This document shows positions 45,601-55,235 of a DNA stretch of 64,000 bases, one piece after another. Every line of letters begins with the position of its first letter. The first letter of the stretch is position 1. The DNA comes from Cyanophora paradoxa (lineage: Eukaryota; Glaucocystophyceae; Cyanophorales; Cyanophoraceae), in assembly GCA_004431415.1 (NCBI GenBank), contig QPMI01000256.1, forward strand, positions 25,131-89,130, given 5' to 3'. Made by a program: the position numbers and the translations under genes. Below the pieces are notes generated by a model. The model worked only from the letters and a program-made list of their open reading frames with translations, searched no databases and was not told the origin of the DNA.

Positions 45601-47648
45601 ACCGCGAGGCCCGCGAGCGGCAGCGGCGGAGCGAGAAGGATCGGGAGCGGCACCGGCACCGGCACGGGAAGGAGGAGAAGCGGCGGGCGTCGCCCTCGCT
45701 GGGCCTCGTGGCGTGGAGCGACGAGGGCGGGAGCGACTACGAGGACGCCGCCGCCCGCGAGCGCGACAACGAGCGCCGCGCCCGCCGCCGCGAGCGCCGC
45801 CGCCAGCGCGACGCCGAGCGCCGCGAGCGCCGCGCCAACCGCGCCGCCCGCCCCCCTACACCGGCCCCATCCTCCCGCCGCCCCCGGCTGCCATGCCCCC
45901 GCAGGAGGACTTCAGCCCGTTCTCCGTCGTGAAGCCGCCGCGGCAGCCCCGGGCCTCCCGCCGGCCCCGCCGCCCCGCGGGGCGAGCCGGCGGGGCGGCC
46001 CCCTGGCGACGCCCTCCTCGTCGGCGCTGCCGCCGGCCGGGGGCCAGCAGCAGTGCCACGCGTGCCTGGGGCGCCTGGGCCCCGGCTCGCAGGAGGCGCA
46101 GCGGGCGGCCTCGTCGGTGCTCTGCTCCACGCCGGGGTGCGGGCGGCGCTTCTGCGGGCGCTGCCTCCAGGCGAAGCACGGGATCAGCCTGCGCAAGGTG
46201 GAGCGCGCCGACTGGACCTGCCCCGCCTGCGTCGGCGTCTGCCGCTGCGCCGCCTGCCGCCCCCGCCCGCCTCCAAGAAGGCCCGCCCCGCCCCGCAACC
46301 CCCAGGGCCCCGCCCCGGCCCCGCCGCTCCCGCTCCCGCCCCGCCCCGCCCCCGCCGCCTCCTCCTCCGCCCCGCGCCGGCTGCGGCCCCGCGGCGGCCG
46401 CAAGCCCGACCCCGGCCCTCGCGCCCACCCCAGCCCCTGCCTCCGCCTCTCCCGCCGCCGCTCCATCGGCTCCCGCGCCCGCCCCGCCAGCTGCGCTCGC
46501 CTCGGAGCGGCCGCAGCGGCGCCCCGCCCCGAAGGCCCCCGCCCCCTCGCCCCTCCGCCCGCACCCCGGGCGGCTCCCAAGCCGGCGGCCAAGAAGCCGC
46601 CCCCCTCGCCGGGCTCCCCCCCCACGCCGGCCCCCGCCGCCCGCCGCCCCTCGACCTCCGGTGGACGCGCCCCGCGCCCCTCGGTCGCGGACAAGCAGCT
46701 GCAGCTGGGGCGCCCCGGAGCGCCCTCCGCGGTCCGGCTGCCCCCCTTCCCCGCCATCCTCCTCAAGGGCGCCCCCATCTGCTTCTCGACCATCTTCTCC
46801 CCCGCCGCCTTCCGCAAGGCCCTCGGCCTCCCCGCTCGCCCCTCTACCACCTCCGCGTCCGCATCCACCCCCGCCCCGGCCCTCTCCGGGTCGGGTGGCG
46901 GCGCACCTGCCATGGCCAACGGCAGTGCCCCCGTCAACGGCGTCGTCGGCGGCGGCGGGCGGGGAAAGCGGAAGGCGCGCGGGGGGGGCGGGGCGGAGGA
47001 GGCGGCCGGGGAGGAGGACGACGTGGCCGTCGCAGCCTGCTCCCTGCTCCTCTCAGCCGCCGCCGACGCCCGCGGCGGCCCCGGCGAGGCCCCCGACGCC
47101 CCAGCCGCCCTCTCCGACGCTGGCTCCGCGGCCGCGGGGACCGCTCAGGGCCAGGGCGAGGCGCCCCTGACGCCCCCCAAGAAGCGGGCCGCGCGGCTCG
47201 CGACGGCGGCGGAGGCGGCGGCCGGCGGCGGGCAGAAGCGGAGGCGCGAGGGCGAGGAGGAGGGAGAGGGGGAGGTGTCGGATGGGGGGCCGGCCCCCTC
47301 CCTCGCAGAGGCCTCCACCTCGTCCGGGGACACGGCGGAGGGGGCCCAGCCGCCCCCAACGCGGCGCGCCCGCACGGAGGCGCCCTTGCCCGGGGCCAGC
47401 GAGGAGCCGGCCCCCACTGTGGCGCCTCCCGCGGGGGAGCTTGGGGGGGCGCCCCGGGACGAGCTCGGCCTGACGGCCTCCGAGCGGCGCCAGCTCGAGG
47501 TACGCCTTTGACTTGCCCCGGGCCCGGCCCAGGCGCTCCCTCCGGAGTCCCAAAGCTCGCCTCTGAGCCCCTTGCACAGGCTCAGATGCGCGCTTTCGAG
47601 GAGCAGCAGGTCCGGCGGGCCGCACGGCGTGCTGCCGGGCTCCGTTGA
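42665..47648 (+). CDS. SET2/ASH1-type histone methyltransferase with 4CXXC_R1 zinc finger
   Basis: Start at 42665 precedes an RS-rich N terminus. An AWS motif (CDCVYIQGVSECHDESCINR at ~43,900-43,957) continues into VECTLGYCRVGEHCRN (~44,037). The SET domain follows: KTDVFLTTDGRGFGLRVTDY, AFYFALEGNEVIDATI, NNARFINHSCKPTC with the NHSC cofactor motif (~44,510), SIEYNFDR, then post-SET CLCGAPNCRLWLG (~44,805). AWS-SET-postSET order is that of H3K36 methyltransferases. After a long Arg/Ser/Glu-rich region comes a Cys-rich domain (QCHACLGRLG, CGRRFCGRCLQ, WTCPACVGVCRCAACR; 46,050-46,260) resembling the CDCA7/4CXXC_R1 finger. The last exon (AQMRAFEEQQVRRAARRAAG) joins across a GTACGC-CACAG intron; stop 47646-47648. 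No internal promoter or stop was identified, but two adjacent genes cannot be excluded. Confidence 0.82.
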
Positions 47649-48506
47649 TTCCCCGCCCTACAGCTACCATGTGCTGTGCCCTTCTAGATCTTTTGCAATC
47701 GTTCATCATGGCCGCTCGAAACGCCACTGGCCACTCCGGGGTCCGAGCCTCATGATCAGCCGCAGAGAATTAATATTCGCCAAAGTGTGGCATAGCTTGC
47801 AGTTCTCTTCAAGGCTTCGCCCTCTTTTTCGTTCGTTTTTCGTGTTTGAACTTGCATTCGCATGCCCGCTCGGGGAGGGTATACGTATATATACCGACCA
47901 TGACCGACCATGCGGCGTTCGCTCGCAAGTTCGCCCGCTACTTCGGGGAATTCCCGCCCTACAGCCTGTCGTCGATCTGGCAGCAGGGCTTCCCAACGGA
48001 GGCCGCCGAGCGCTTCGCGCGCTTCGTTATGCAGCCTGTGGACTGCGCCGCCATGGTACGCGACATGCCTCGCGTGCGAGAGCACAAGCGCAAGCAGCAG
48101 CCAGGGCCGCGGACGCACTCCGCAGACGCGGGCGGCGACAAGCCCGTGCGCTCGCACAAGCGGAAGCGGAAGCCTTAAAGCTTGCATTTTCATTAATTGA
48201 AGGGTTCAAATTTAAGGCCCGCTCAAGTTATCTGGGGCTTTCAGGCATTGAGGGCAACTCCCCGAAGGCAGTCGCCTCAGCCTCCATGCCGTATCTTCAT
48301 CACGGGATATTGTGATACTATAGTTGCGCAGTCTAGGTTTTCCAAGACTTGCCGGTTCAACTTCAGGGGAAAATTTATAAGCTTGGCGGCCCACGGGGCA
48401 TCCAGACACGTCGCGATCGGCAACTCGTTCGTCAAACAGAGGTGGGAGAGGGCGATCAGGCAATGCGAATGCCACTCTCAGGTTGAATAAACACCAACGA
48501 AGCGTC
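47146..48506 (+). repeat. First unit of an exact 1,361-bp direct duplication
   Basis: Appears base-for-base identical to 49,771-51,131 (constant offset 2,625). It covers the 3' coding end of the SET gene, its last intron and exon, and the 92-aa ORF with flanks. Confidence 0.93.
47900..48178 (+). CDS. Small basic protein of unknown function (92 aa), copy 1
   Basis: Intronless frame from ATG 47900 to TAA 48178 starting MTDHAAFARKFARYFGEFPP, then SSIWQQGFPTEAAERFARFV and a Lys/Arg-rich tail (EHKRKQQPG, SHKRKRKP) that looks like a nuclear localisation signal. A TATA-like TATACGTATATATACC lies immediately before the ATG. Codon third positions are strongly GC, unlike the AT-richer flanks, which argues for real coding. 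I recognise no family. It lies 250 bp downstream of the SET gene and is duplicated with it, unchanged, at 50,525. It could alternatively be an alternative terminal exon of the SET gene. Confidence 0.5.
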   Translation: MTDHAAFARKFARYFGEFPPYSLSSIWQQGFPTEAAERFARFVMQPVDCAAMVRDMPRVREHKRKQQPGPRTHSADAGGDKPVRSHKRKRKP

Positions 48507-49770
48507 TTGGCCCTGAGGACCGACCCGCCGCGGCGCTCCGCCACCCCCAGCCCGGCGGCCTCAGGGCCTGCACTGCGGCAGCTGCAGCTGGCAGGCCCGA
48601 GCTCGAAAGCCCCCGCGCGGGCCCGGCCCGTCCCCTGCCGCTCCGAATCCTTCGCCCCCGCCCCGCGGCCGGCCCCGCTGCCTCCTCGCGATCGCCCACC
48701 ACCTCCGCCGTCTAGATCTCGGGATCCTTCTCCGCCCACATGCATGTGCTGGCCGGCGCCGCGCGCGGTCCCCGCGGCGGCCGCAAGCCCGACCCAGTCT
48801 CTAGATCTCGCGCCCGCCCCCGCCCCTGCCCCTGCCTCCACCTCTAGATCTAGATCTAGATCTAGATCTCCCGCCCCTGCACATGCTTCATCGATATTGC
48901 AAGGCCCTTGGCCTCCGGATCCCCGCCCCTGCCTCCGGATCCGCTCCGGTGCACGTGCCCGCCCCGCCAGCTGCGCTCGCCTAGGCCCCCCGCCCCAAGG
49001 CCCGCGCCCCCCTTGAGCTCGCCCTGCCGCCTGCATCCCGGGGGGCCTCCAAGCTGCGCATGCCGCCCAAGAAGCCGCATCCCGGCCGCCGGGCCCCCCT
49101 CGAGCTCGCCGGGCTCCTCCGGATCCTCCACGCCGGCCCTCGCCGCCCGCCGGCGCCGCCCCGGCCCTCGATCGCGACCTCCGGCACCGCCCCTCGACCT
49201 AGGCCTCCGGCGGGCGCGCACCGTGCCCCTCGTACAATTGCAAGAAGCTCGGACAAGCAGCCCTTCCCCCGGACCCTTCCTTCCCCCCCCCCTTCCTTCC
49301 CCCCCCCCCCCCCCCCGCCCCCTTCCTTCCTCCCCCCCGTCCCCCCCTCGGCCCCCGGCCCCCCCCCCCCCCCCCCCCCCGCCCGCCCGCCCCTCGAGCT
49401 CTCAAACTCCCGGCCATTCTCCTCGTGATCATGACCGGCCAAGGGCGCCCCCGGCCCATCTGCTGCCTGCGATCGCCTGCAGCTGCAGCCGCGCATCGCG
49501 ATCGGGTGGGTATATATACCTAATTATAAAGCGGAAGGTGCGTGGGGAACGGGGGGGCAGGCCGGGCCGGGGGAGGAGAACGATGTGCACGTGCCCCGGT
49601 GGCCGTACACAATGACGCGTCGCAATTGCAACCTGCTCCCTGCTCCTCTCCGCGCGCAGCTGCCGATCGCGACGCCCGTGCACGTACGCGTGGTGGCCCC
49701 GGCGAGGCCCCCGATCGCGACGCCCAATGGGCCAGCCGCCCTCTAGATCTCCGTGGGGATCCGGACCGCC
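48507..49770 (+). pseudogene. Palindrome-riddled diverged copy of the SET gene 3' region
   Basis: Alignable in order to about 46,430-47,145: CCGCCCCGCCAGCTGCGCTCGCC, GCCCAAGAAGCCGC, TCGGACAAGCAGC, GGCGCCCCC..CATCTGCT, GCGGAAGGTGCGTGG, CCTGCTCCCTGCTCCTCTC, CCCCGGCGAGGCCCCCGA and GGCCAGCCGCCCTC. The reading frame is destroyed. Differences are mostly insertions or changes that create palindromes such as TCTAGA/AGATCT (a run near 48,840-48,870), GGATCC, GTGCAC, CAATTG, ACGCGT, CGATCG and CCTAGG. It ends exactly where the identical duplicate (49,771) begins. Poly-C stretches at 49,290-49,380 are further expansions. Confidence 0.75.
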
Positions 49771-50273
49771 CAGGGCCAGGGCGAGGCGCCCCTGACGCCC
49801 CCCAAGAAGCGGGCCGCGCGGCTCGCGACGGCGGCGGAGGCGGCGGCCGGCGGCGGGCAGAAGCGGAGGCGCGAGGGCGAGGAGGAGGGAGAGGGGGAGG
49901 TGTCGGATGGGGGGCCGGCCCCCTCCCTCGCAGAGGCCTCCACCTCGTCCGGGGACACGGCGGAGGGGGCCCAGCCGCCCCCAACGCGGCGCGCCCGCAC
50001 GGAGGCGCCCTTGCCCGGGGCCAGCGAGGAGCCGGCCCCCACTGTGGCGCCTCCCGCGGGGGAGCTTGGGGGGGCGCCCCGGGACGAGCTCGGCCTGACG
50101 GCCTCCGAGCGGCGCCAGCTCGAGGTACGCCTTTGACTTGCCCCGGGCCCGGCCCAGGCGCTCCCTCCGGAGTCCCAAAGCTCGCCTCTGAGCCCCTTGC
50201 ACAGGCTCAGATGCGCGCTTTCGAGGAGCAGCAGGTCCGGCGGGCCGCACGGCGTGCTGCCGGGCTCCGTTGA
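49771..50273 (+). pseudogene. Duplicated 3' end of the SET-domain gene
   Basis: Identical to 47,146-47,648: the PLTPPKKRAARLATAAEAA region, the GTACGC-CACAG last intron and the terminal exon with its stop at 50271-50273. No SET or zinc-finger exons precede it in readable form, so it is a 3' fragment rather than a gene. Confidence 0.85.
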
Positions 50274-50524
50274 TTCCCCGCCCTACAGCTACCATGTGCT
50301 GTGCCCTTCTAGATCTTTTGCAATCGTTCATCATGGCCGCTCGAAACGCCACTGGCCACTCCGGGGTCCGAGCCTCATGATCAGCCGCAGAGAATTAATA
50401 TTCGCCAAAGTGTGGCATAGCTTGCAGTTCTCTTCAAGGCTTCGCCCTCTTTTTCGTTCGTTTTTCGTGTTTGAACTTGCATTCGCATGCCCGCTCGGGG
50501 AGGGTATACGTATATATACCGACC

Positions 50525-50803
50525 ATGACCGACCATGCGGCGTTCGCTCGCAAGTTCGCCCGCTACTTCGGGGAATTCCCGCCCTACAGCCTGTCGTCGA
50601 TCTGGCAGCAGGGCTTCCCAACGGAGGCCGCCGAGCGCTTCGCGCGCTTCGTTATGCAGCCTGTGGACTGCGCCGCCATGGTACGCGACATGCCTCGCGT
50701 GCGAGAGCACAAGCGCAAGCAGCAGCCAGGGCCGCGGACGCACTCCGCAGACGCGGGCGGCGACAAGCCCGTGCGCTCGCACAAGCGGAAGCGGAAGCCT
50801 TAA
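50525..50803 (+). CDS. Small basic protein of unknown function (92 aa), copy 2
   Basis: Identical to the frame at 47,900-48,178, including the TATA-like stretch before the ATG and at least 300 bp on each side. Lack of any difference implies recent duplication or ongoing conversion, so it says nothing about selection. Confidence 0.5.
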   Translation: MTDHAAFARKFARYFGEFPPYSLSSIWQQGFPTEAAERFARFVMQPVDCAAMVRDMPRVREHKRKQQPGPRTHSADAGGDKPVRSHKRKRKP

Positions 50804-51131
50804 AGCTTGCATTTTCATTAATTGAAGGGTTCAAATTTAAGGCCCGCTCAAGTTATCTGGGGCTTTCAGGCATTGAGGGCAACTCCCCGAAGGCAGTCGC
50901 CTCAGCCTCCATGCCGTATCTTCATCACGGGATATTGTGATACTATAGTTGCGCAGTCTAGGTTTTCCAAGACTTGCCGGTTCAACTTCAGGGGAAAATT
51001 TATAAGCTTGGCGGCCCACGGGGCATCCAGACACGTCGCGATCGGCAACTCGTTCGTCAAACAGAGGTGGGAGAGGGCGATCAGGCAATGCGAATGCCAC
51101 TCTCAGGTTGAATAAACACCAACGAAGCGTC

Positions 51132-51893
51132 CAGCGCAAGGCCTGCTCCAGCCTAATCGCGAGGAGGGCCGCCCGGAGCCGCCGCGTACGCGCCCCCCGT
51201 TCTGTGCCAGCGCGTTGCGCGCAGCCCTACTACTGCGGCTGCCCGGCTTACTATGCGTGAAAGAGTCGGCGCGATGTCGATCGGCCGTGCGTGGGCGCTG
51301 GATCGCGAGGACGGCTGCGCTCTGGCCACCGGGTTGCCGTGACCTCGGCTCCGAAGCCAGTGCCAGCGTCCCGGTGCGTGTTTACGCATTCTGGTGCAGG
51401 TTTGCTTTCGCTTTCCCGTCGCGCGCATGCCCCGGCGCAGTTTCAGCGCCGGCATCCGGAACCTCGGAGCTGCTGCGCATGCGCGTGCCCGGCTTGACGT
51501 CGCTAGGCCACACCCAGCCCGCAAACAATGCTTAAGAGCCCGATGTTTGAGCAATTCAACTCGCTAGCGCTTGCCGGCCATCGGAAGGAGAGAAATCCTG
51601 CTTGCGCGCGCGCCGCGGCGCGCGTGCACACCGGCTCCAGCCGAGCTGCAGAGCTGAGCCGAGCGGTGCCGTCCGATCCGACTGTCGCGGGGCGCGGGCT
51701 CTTTTGGCTGCACTTCGCAGGTGCATGCATGCATTCGCAGTCCACGCTGCGGCGTGCAGCCAGCGCTGTAACTGTCCGCGCGGCGGAAAGAGGAAAGCAT
51801 ACGATCACCAACAGAGCCCTAGTCTAGTCCTGCCTACCTGTGCGGGGGCGGCGCGAGGGACATGTACAGTGCGCCCCGGGGCGGAGGCGCCGG
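51132..51893. other. Spacer downstream of NOP56
   Basis: No gene recognised. It holds the NOP56 3' region on the minus strand and palindromic bits such as GCGCGCGCGCCGCGGCGCGCG near 51,605 and GTGCATGCATGCAT near 51,721. Confidence 0.4.
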
Positions 51894-54512
51894 CTATTCT
51901 GCCGCTGCCTTCTTCTTCTGCGCGGCCGGCGCGGTCAGGGGCGGGTCGCGCGGGCGATCGAATCTGCAGGGGAGAGCGCGCCTTCTTCTTAGGCTTCTCC
52001 TCCTCGCCGGCCGATGCCTCCTCCACCGCCGCCGCCTTCTTCTGCTTGCGCCGGCCGAGTCAAAAAAGGAAGGAGAGGGGGAGGCAGGCTCGGGGCGTTT
52101 CGGGGGCGGGGCAGGGCGGGCCTTTTTCTTGGGGGGCTCCTCCGCCGCCGCCGCCTCCTCCTCGGCCGCCGCCGTCGACTTCTTCTTCTTTTTCTTCTTC
52201 TTCTCGGCGTCTGCGCGACGACGAGGGGCGCCGACGGTCAGCGGAAGCCGGCGGCGGGGCGGGCGGGGCGGGGCGGACCGCCGTCGACGTCAAAGCCCTC
52301 GGCGCGGAGCTCGTCGATGACCTCGCGCATGACCTCGATGTTCTTCTTCGGGGCGACGCCCGTCTCGTAGAACTTGAGGCGCTCCTCCACCTGGTCCCGC
52401 AGCTTCTCCCCGAACCGCGTCGTCCCGCCCTTCTCCGTGAAGCAGTCGATCCGCGACGCGATCGAGCACTTGTTCGCCAGGTACCTGCCCCGCCCGCACC
52501 CTCAGCGCACCGCCCCCCTCCAGAACCACGCGGCCGGTGCGGCGCGGCGCAGCGCACCGGGAGATGCGGCCCTTGTTGCGGGCGGCGGCGCGGCCGATGA
52601 AGGAGGAGTGGAAGATGAGGCCGTACTTCGGCGTGTTGCCCTTCGTCTTCAGCGCCCTGCAGCAGGCTCAGGGGCCGCCGCGGGGCGTGTTCGCGGGGCC
52701 GCGCGGGGCGGGGCGGCACCGGAAGAGGGCCTTCTCGGCGCCGAGGATCTGCACCGTCGAGGCGGGGTACTTGGCGAGGCTGGCCGGGGGAGGTCAGGGC
52801 GGGGAGGCGAAGGCGGGGCGGGGCGGGGCGGGCGGGGCGGGGTGCCTGGTGAGGGAGCCGGCGTGCGCGATGAGGCGGGCGCCCACGAGCTCGCCGATGA
52901 GCGTCGAGAGGTTCGGCGCGACCTGGGGCGGGGCGTGAGGCAGGGCGCCGGGGGCCGCGGGCCGGCGGGGGGCGGCGCGCACGGCCTTCATCTTGGACTG
53001 GAGGTAGGCGAAGAGGTTCTTGCGGTACTCGGAGAGGCTCGCCACCCGCCCCGCGAACGCCTCGATGTTCTGCATGTCCAGCTGCGCCCCCCGGCTCGGG
53101 CCGGGCGGGGCGGGGGCGGGGGCGGCTGGTGGCGCGGGGGGGGGGGACCTCGGAGATGTCGGTGCCCATGGAGGTCTTCGCGGCGTCCACGATGGCCTTG
53201 GCCTTCTCCTGCGATCCGCAGGCCCCCGCCCCGCGTGAGCCCCGCCGCCTCCGCTTCCGCTACGAGGCGCGAGGCGCGGGGGCACCTCGTCGTCGACGAT
53301 CTCGATGATGCCGGGGATGCTCTCCTCGCTGAGCGTGTTGCGCGCCTTGATGAACGCCGCCAGCTTGGCGTACCTGCGAGGACACCCCCGCCGGCCAGCC
53401 GGTCGGCCACGGGCGCCGCCGGCCGCCGGCGGGGCGGGGGCGGGCGTACACGTAGTTGTCGCTGACGATCTTCACGAGCTCGGGGAAGTGCCACGAGTAC
53501 CACTCGCTGCCGCGAGGGAGGGTGAGGCCCCGCCGCGGCCGCGCCCGGCGGGAAGGCGGCGGACCGAATGCGCATGCAGAAGGTGTTGAGGTCCTTGTCG
53601 AGCTGGTCCAGCAGCGCGATGGCCTGCACGGCGGGCGCGTGAGAGGAGGAGGAGAGGAAGGAGGGGCCGGCCGGCGCGCCTGGATGATCATGTTGTCGAC
53701 CTTGTTGACGTTGAACTTGACCTTGCTACGCGAGTAGTTGTGCGCCAGCCCGAGCTGTGTCTTCTCCAGGTCCCCGTCCTTCAGCTCCGACACGAACCGG
53801 CTGCCCGCCGGCCCCGCGTCGGCGGCGCGGCCACGAGGAGCATCGACCGCCGCACCTGAAGTGCAGCCGGATGCCGCGGCTGATCTCCAGCACGGTGTCG
53901 TTCGACTCGCACGGAATGCTTAGCTCCTCGGCGATCGTGCTCGCTGCTCGGCGGGTCGGCGGGGCCGGCCGCGGGCGGCGGTTGCTAGCGCGGCTCGCGA
54001 GACCCACCCAGCTTCGAGTCGATCACGCCCAGCATGCACTTGCTCTTCTTTCCGGGCTTAGCCTTCGGCAGATTCATCTCCAAGAAGTTCTTCAGCGTCT
54101 CGTGCACAGTGCCTGCGAGCAAGGCGATCGGCGGGGGCGATCAGCACGCGGCGAATTGGGGGACAGCTGCCGCGCGCTCATGCCGCGCGATCCTCGCGGG
54201 TAGGTATGCAAGATAGAGGTGCCCCCAGAGCGTCGGGGCACGCATCGGGCGCACCCTCGTTCACCGCGCGGATGTTCTCCAACGCGTTCTCGGCGGACGA
54301 GAACGGCATGAACGCCTTCAGCCTCACGATCTGGCTGAAACGCTCCAGATCCACGACGGAGTTCTGGAGCTTGTCGGCGAGCTGCCCGATCTCATCGGTG
54401 TCGGTCTGCTCGAAGAGCGCATAGCCCGACGCGCTCTCGAAGAGCACGAAGCTCGTCTGCGCGATAGCCGTCAGCGGGGCGGGAGCGGGATGCCCGGGAG
54501 CGCGCGGACCAT
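51894..54512 (-). CDS. NOP56: Nucleolar protein NOP56 (box C/D snoRNP core)
   Basis: About fifteen exons. Exon 1 is tiny (ATGGTCCGC) and joins by a GC-AG intron to [20 protein letters not shown], the NOP5NT start. Then follow [76 protein letters not shown] and [52 protein letters not shown] and [20 protein letters not shown]. The [20 protein letters not shown] and IASRIDCF wording marks NOP56 rather than NOP58 or PRP31. The C terminus is a Lys/Glu tail ([11 protein letters not shown], then EEPPKKK, ending KKKAAAE). NOP56 scaffolds fibrillarin and box C/D guide RNAs for rRNA 2'-O-methylation. Divergent from the next gene. Confidence 0.95.
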
Positions 54513-55235
54513 GATCGCGCCGCCAGTAAGGAATCGCGGGTTCGGCTCCGGAACGGATGTATTTGCGGGATGGCGTTCCTCTCTTCCCCGGCGCCCCTCA
54601 GGCCGCCGCGATGCCGCCGCGGGGTTCCGCTGCCTCAGTATGAGGTTATAGAGCCGACAGAATCGCTGCCCTCGCGCCGACCACGGCGGGAGGTCGAGCG
54701 CGGCGCCGGCGCCGACGCCGAGCGCAGCGGGTTCTTCATCTCGGCGTTCTTTCACTCTCGACCTAGACCGGGGTTCCATCGCCAGGGCGGGACTGTGGAT
54801 CACCGCCCCACCTTCCGCGGTGCGAGGTTTGGCGGCCGGCCGCGGGGCGCCGGCGGCGCGAGGTTCGGCCCTGCAGGTGTCGCGCAGCCGGGACAGACTG
54901 TAGCGCTGACCTCCGTCTGCACTGTCGCGCGCTCAGGCGGAACGAGCGCGGGGTCGCGCCGTTCGAGAACGCGGGAGGCCGCCGCGGCCGCGGTGGGCGG
55001 GGCGACGGCGGCGGCGCCGGCGGCGGTCGCGGCGGCGGCGGCGGCGGGGATGACGGTGCAAGCTGGGGCGACGGTACCGGGGATGGCGCGGCTGCGGCGG
55101 CGGTTCCGTGGCCGCCGCCGCGTGAAACGCTCGCGGACATCGTCCTGACGAGCTTCGGGACCGCCTGCGCGCCCAGGCCGGCGCCGCGGGGCGCGCAGCG
55201 GGGTTGACTCGGGGCGCGCAGATGCGTTCGCATGG
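54513..55235. promoter_or_regulatory. Divergent promoter region (NOP56 / unknown gene)
   Basis: About 720 bp between divergent start codons. Open frames on both strands give Arg/Gly/Ala-rich translations (for example FRGARFGGRPRGAGGARFG on plus, ~54,810), reminiscent of a GAR domain, but no conserved exon follows and I do not annotate a gene. Confidence 0.4.

Larger units (their letters stand above)
49771..51131 (+). repeat. Second unit of an exact 1,361-bp direct duplication
   Basis: Identical to 47,146-48,506. The junction at 51,131/51,132 (AAGCGTC followed by CAGCGC) is abrupt, against TTGGCC in the first copy. Confidence 0.93.

Noticed and set aside
48830-48880. The TCTAGATCTAGATC run as cloning-vector or linker contamination
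   Set aside because: Restriction-site-like palindromes occur inside sequence that is otherwise colinear with the native SET gene copy, and similar palindromes are found across many spacers. Artefact is not excluded but is not the simplest reading.
54570-55148. RGG-rich frame resembling a fibrillarin GAR domain
   Set aside because: No methyltransferase exons follow, and both strands read through with similar low-complexity composition; it lies in a divergent promoter.
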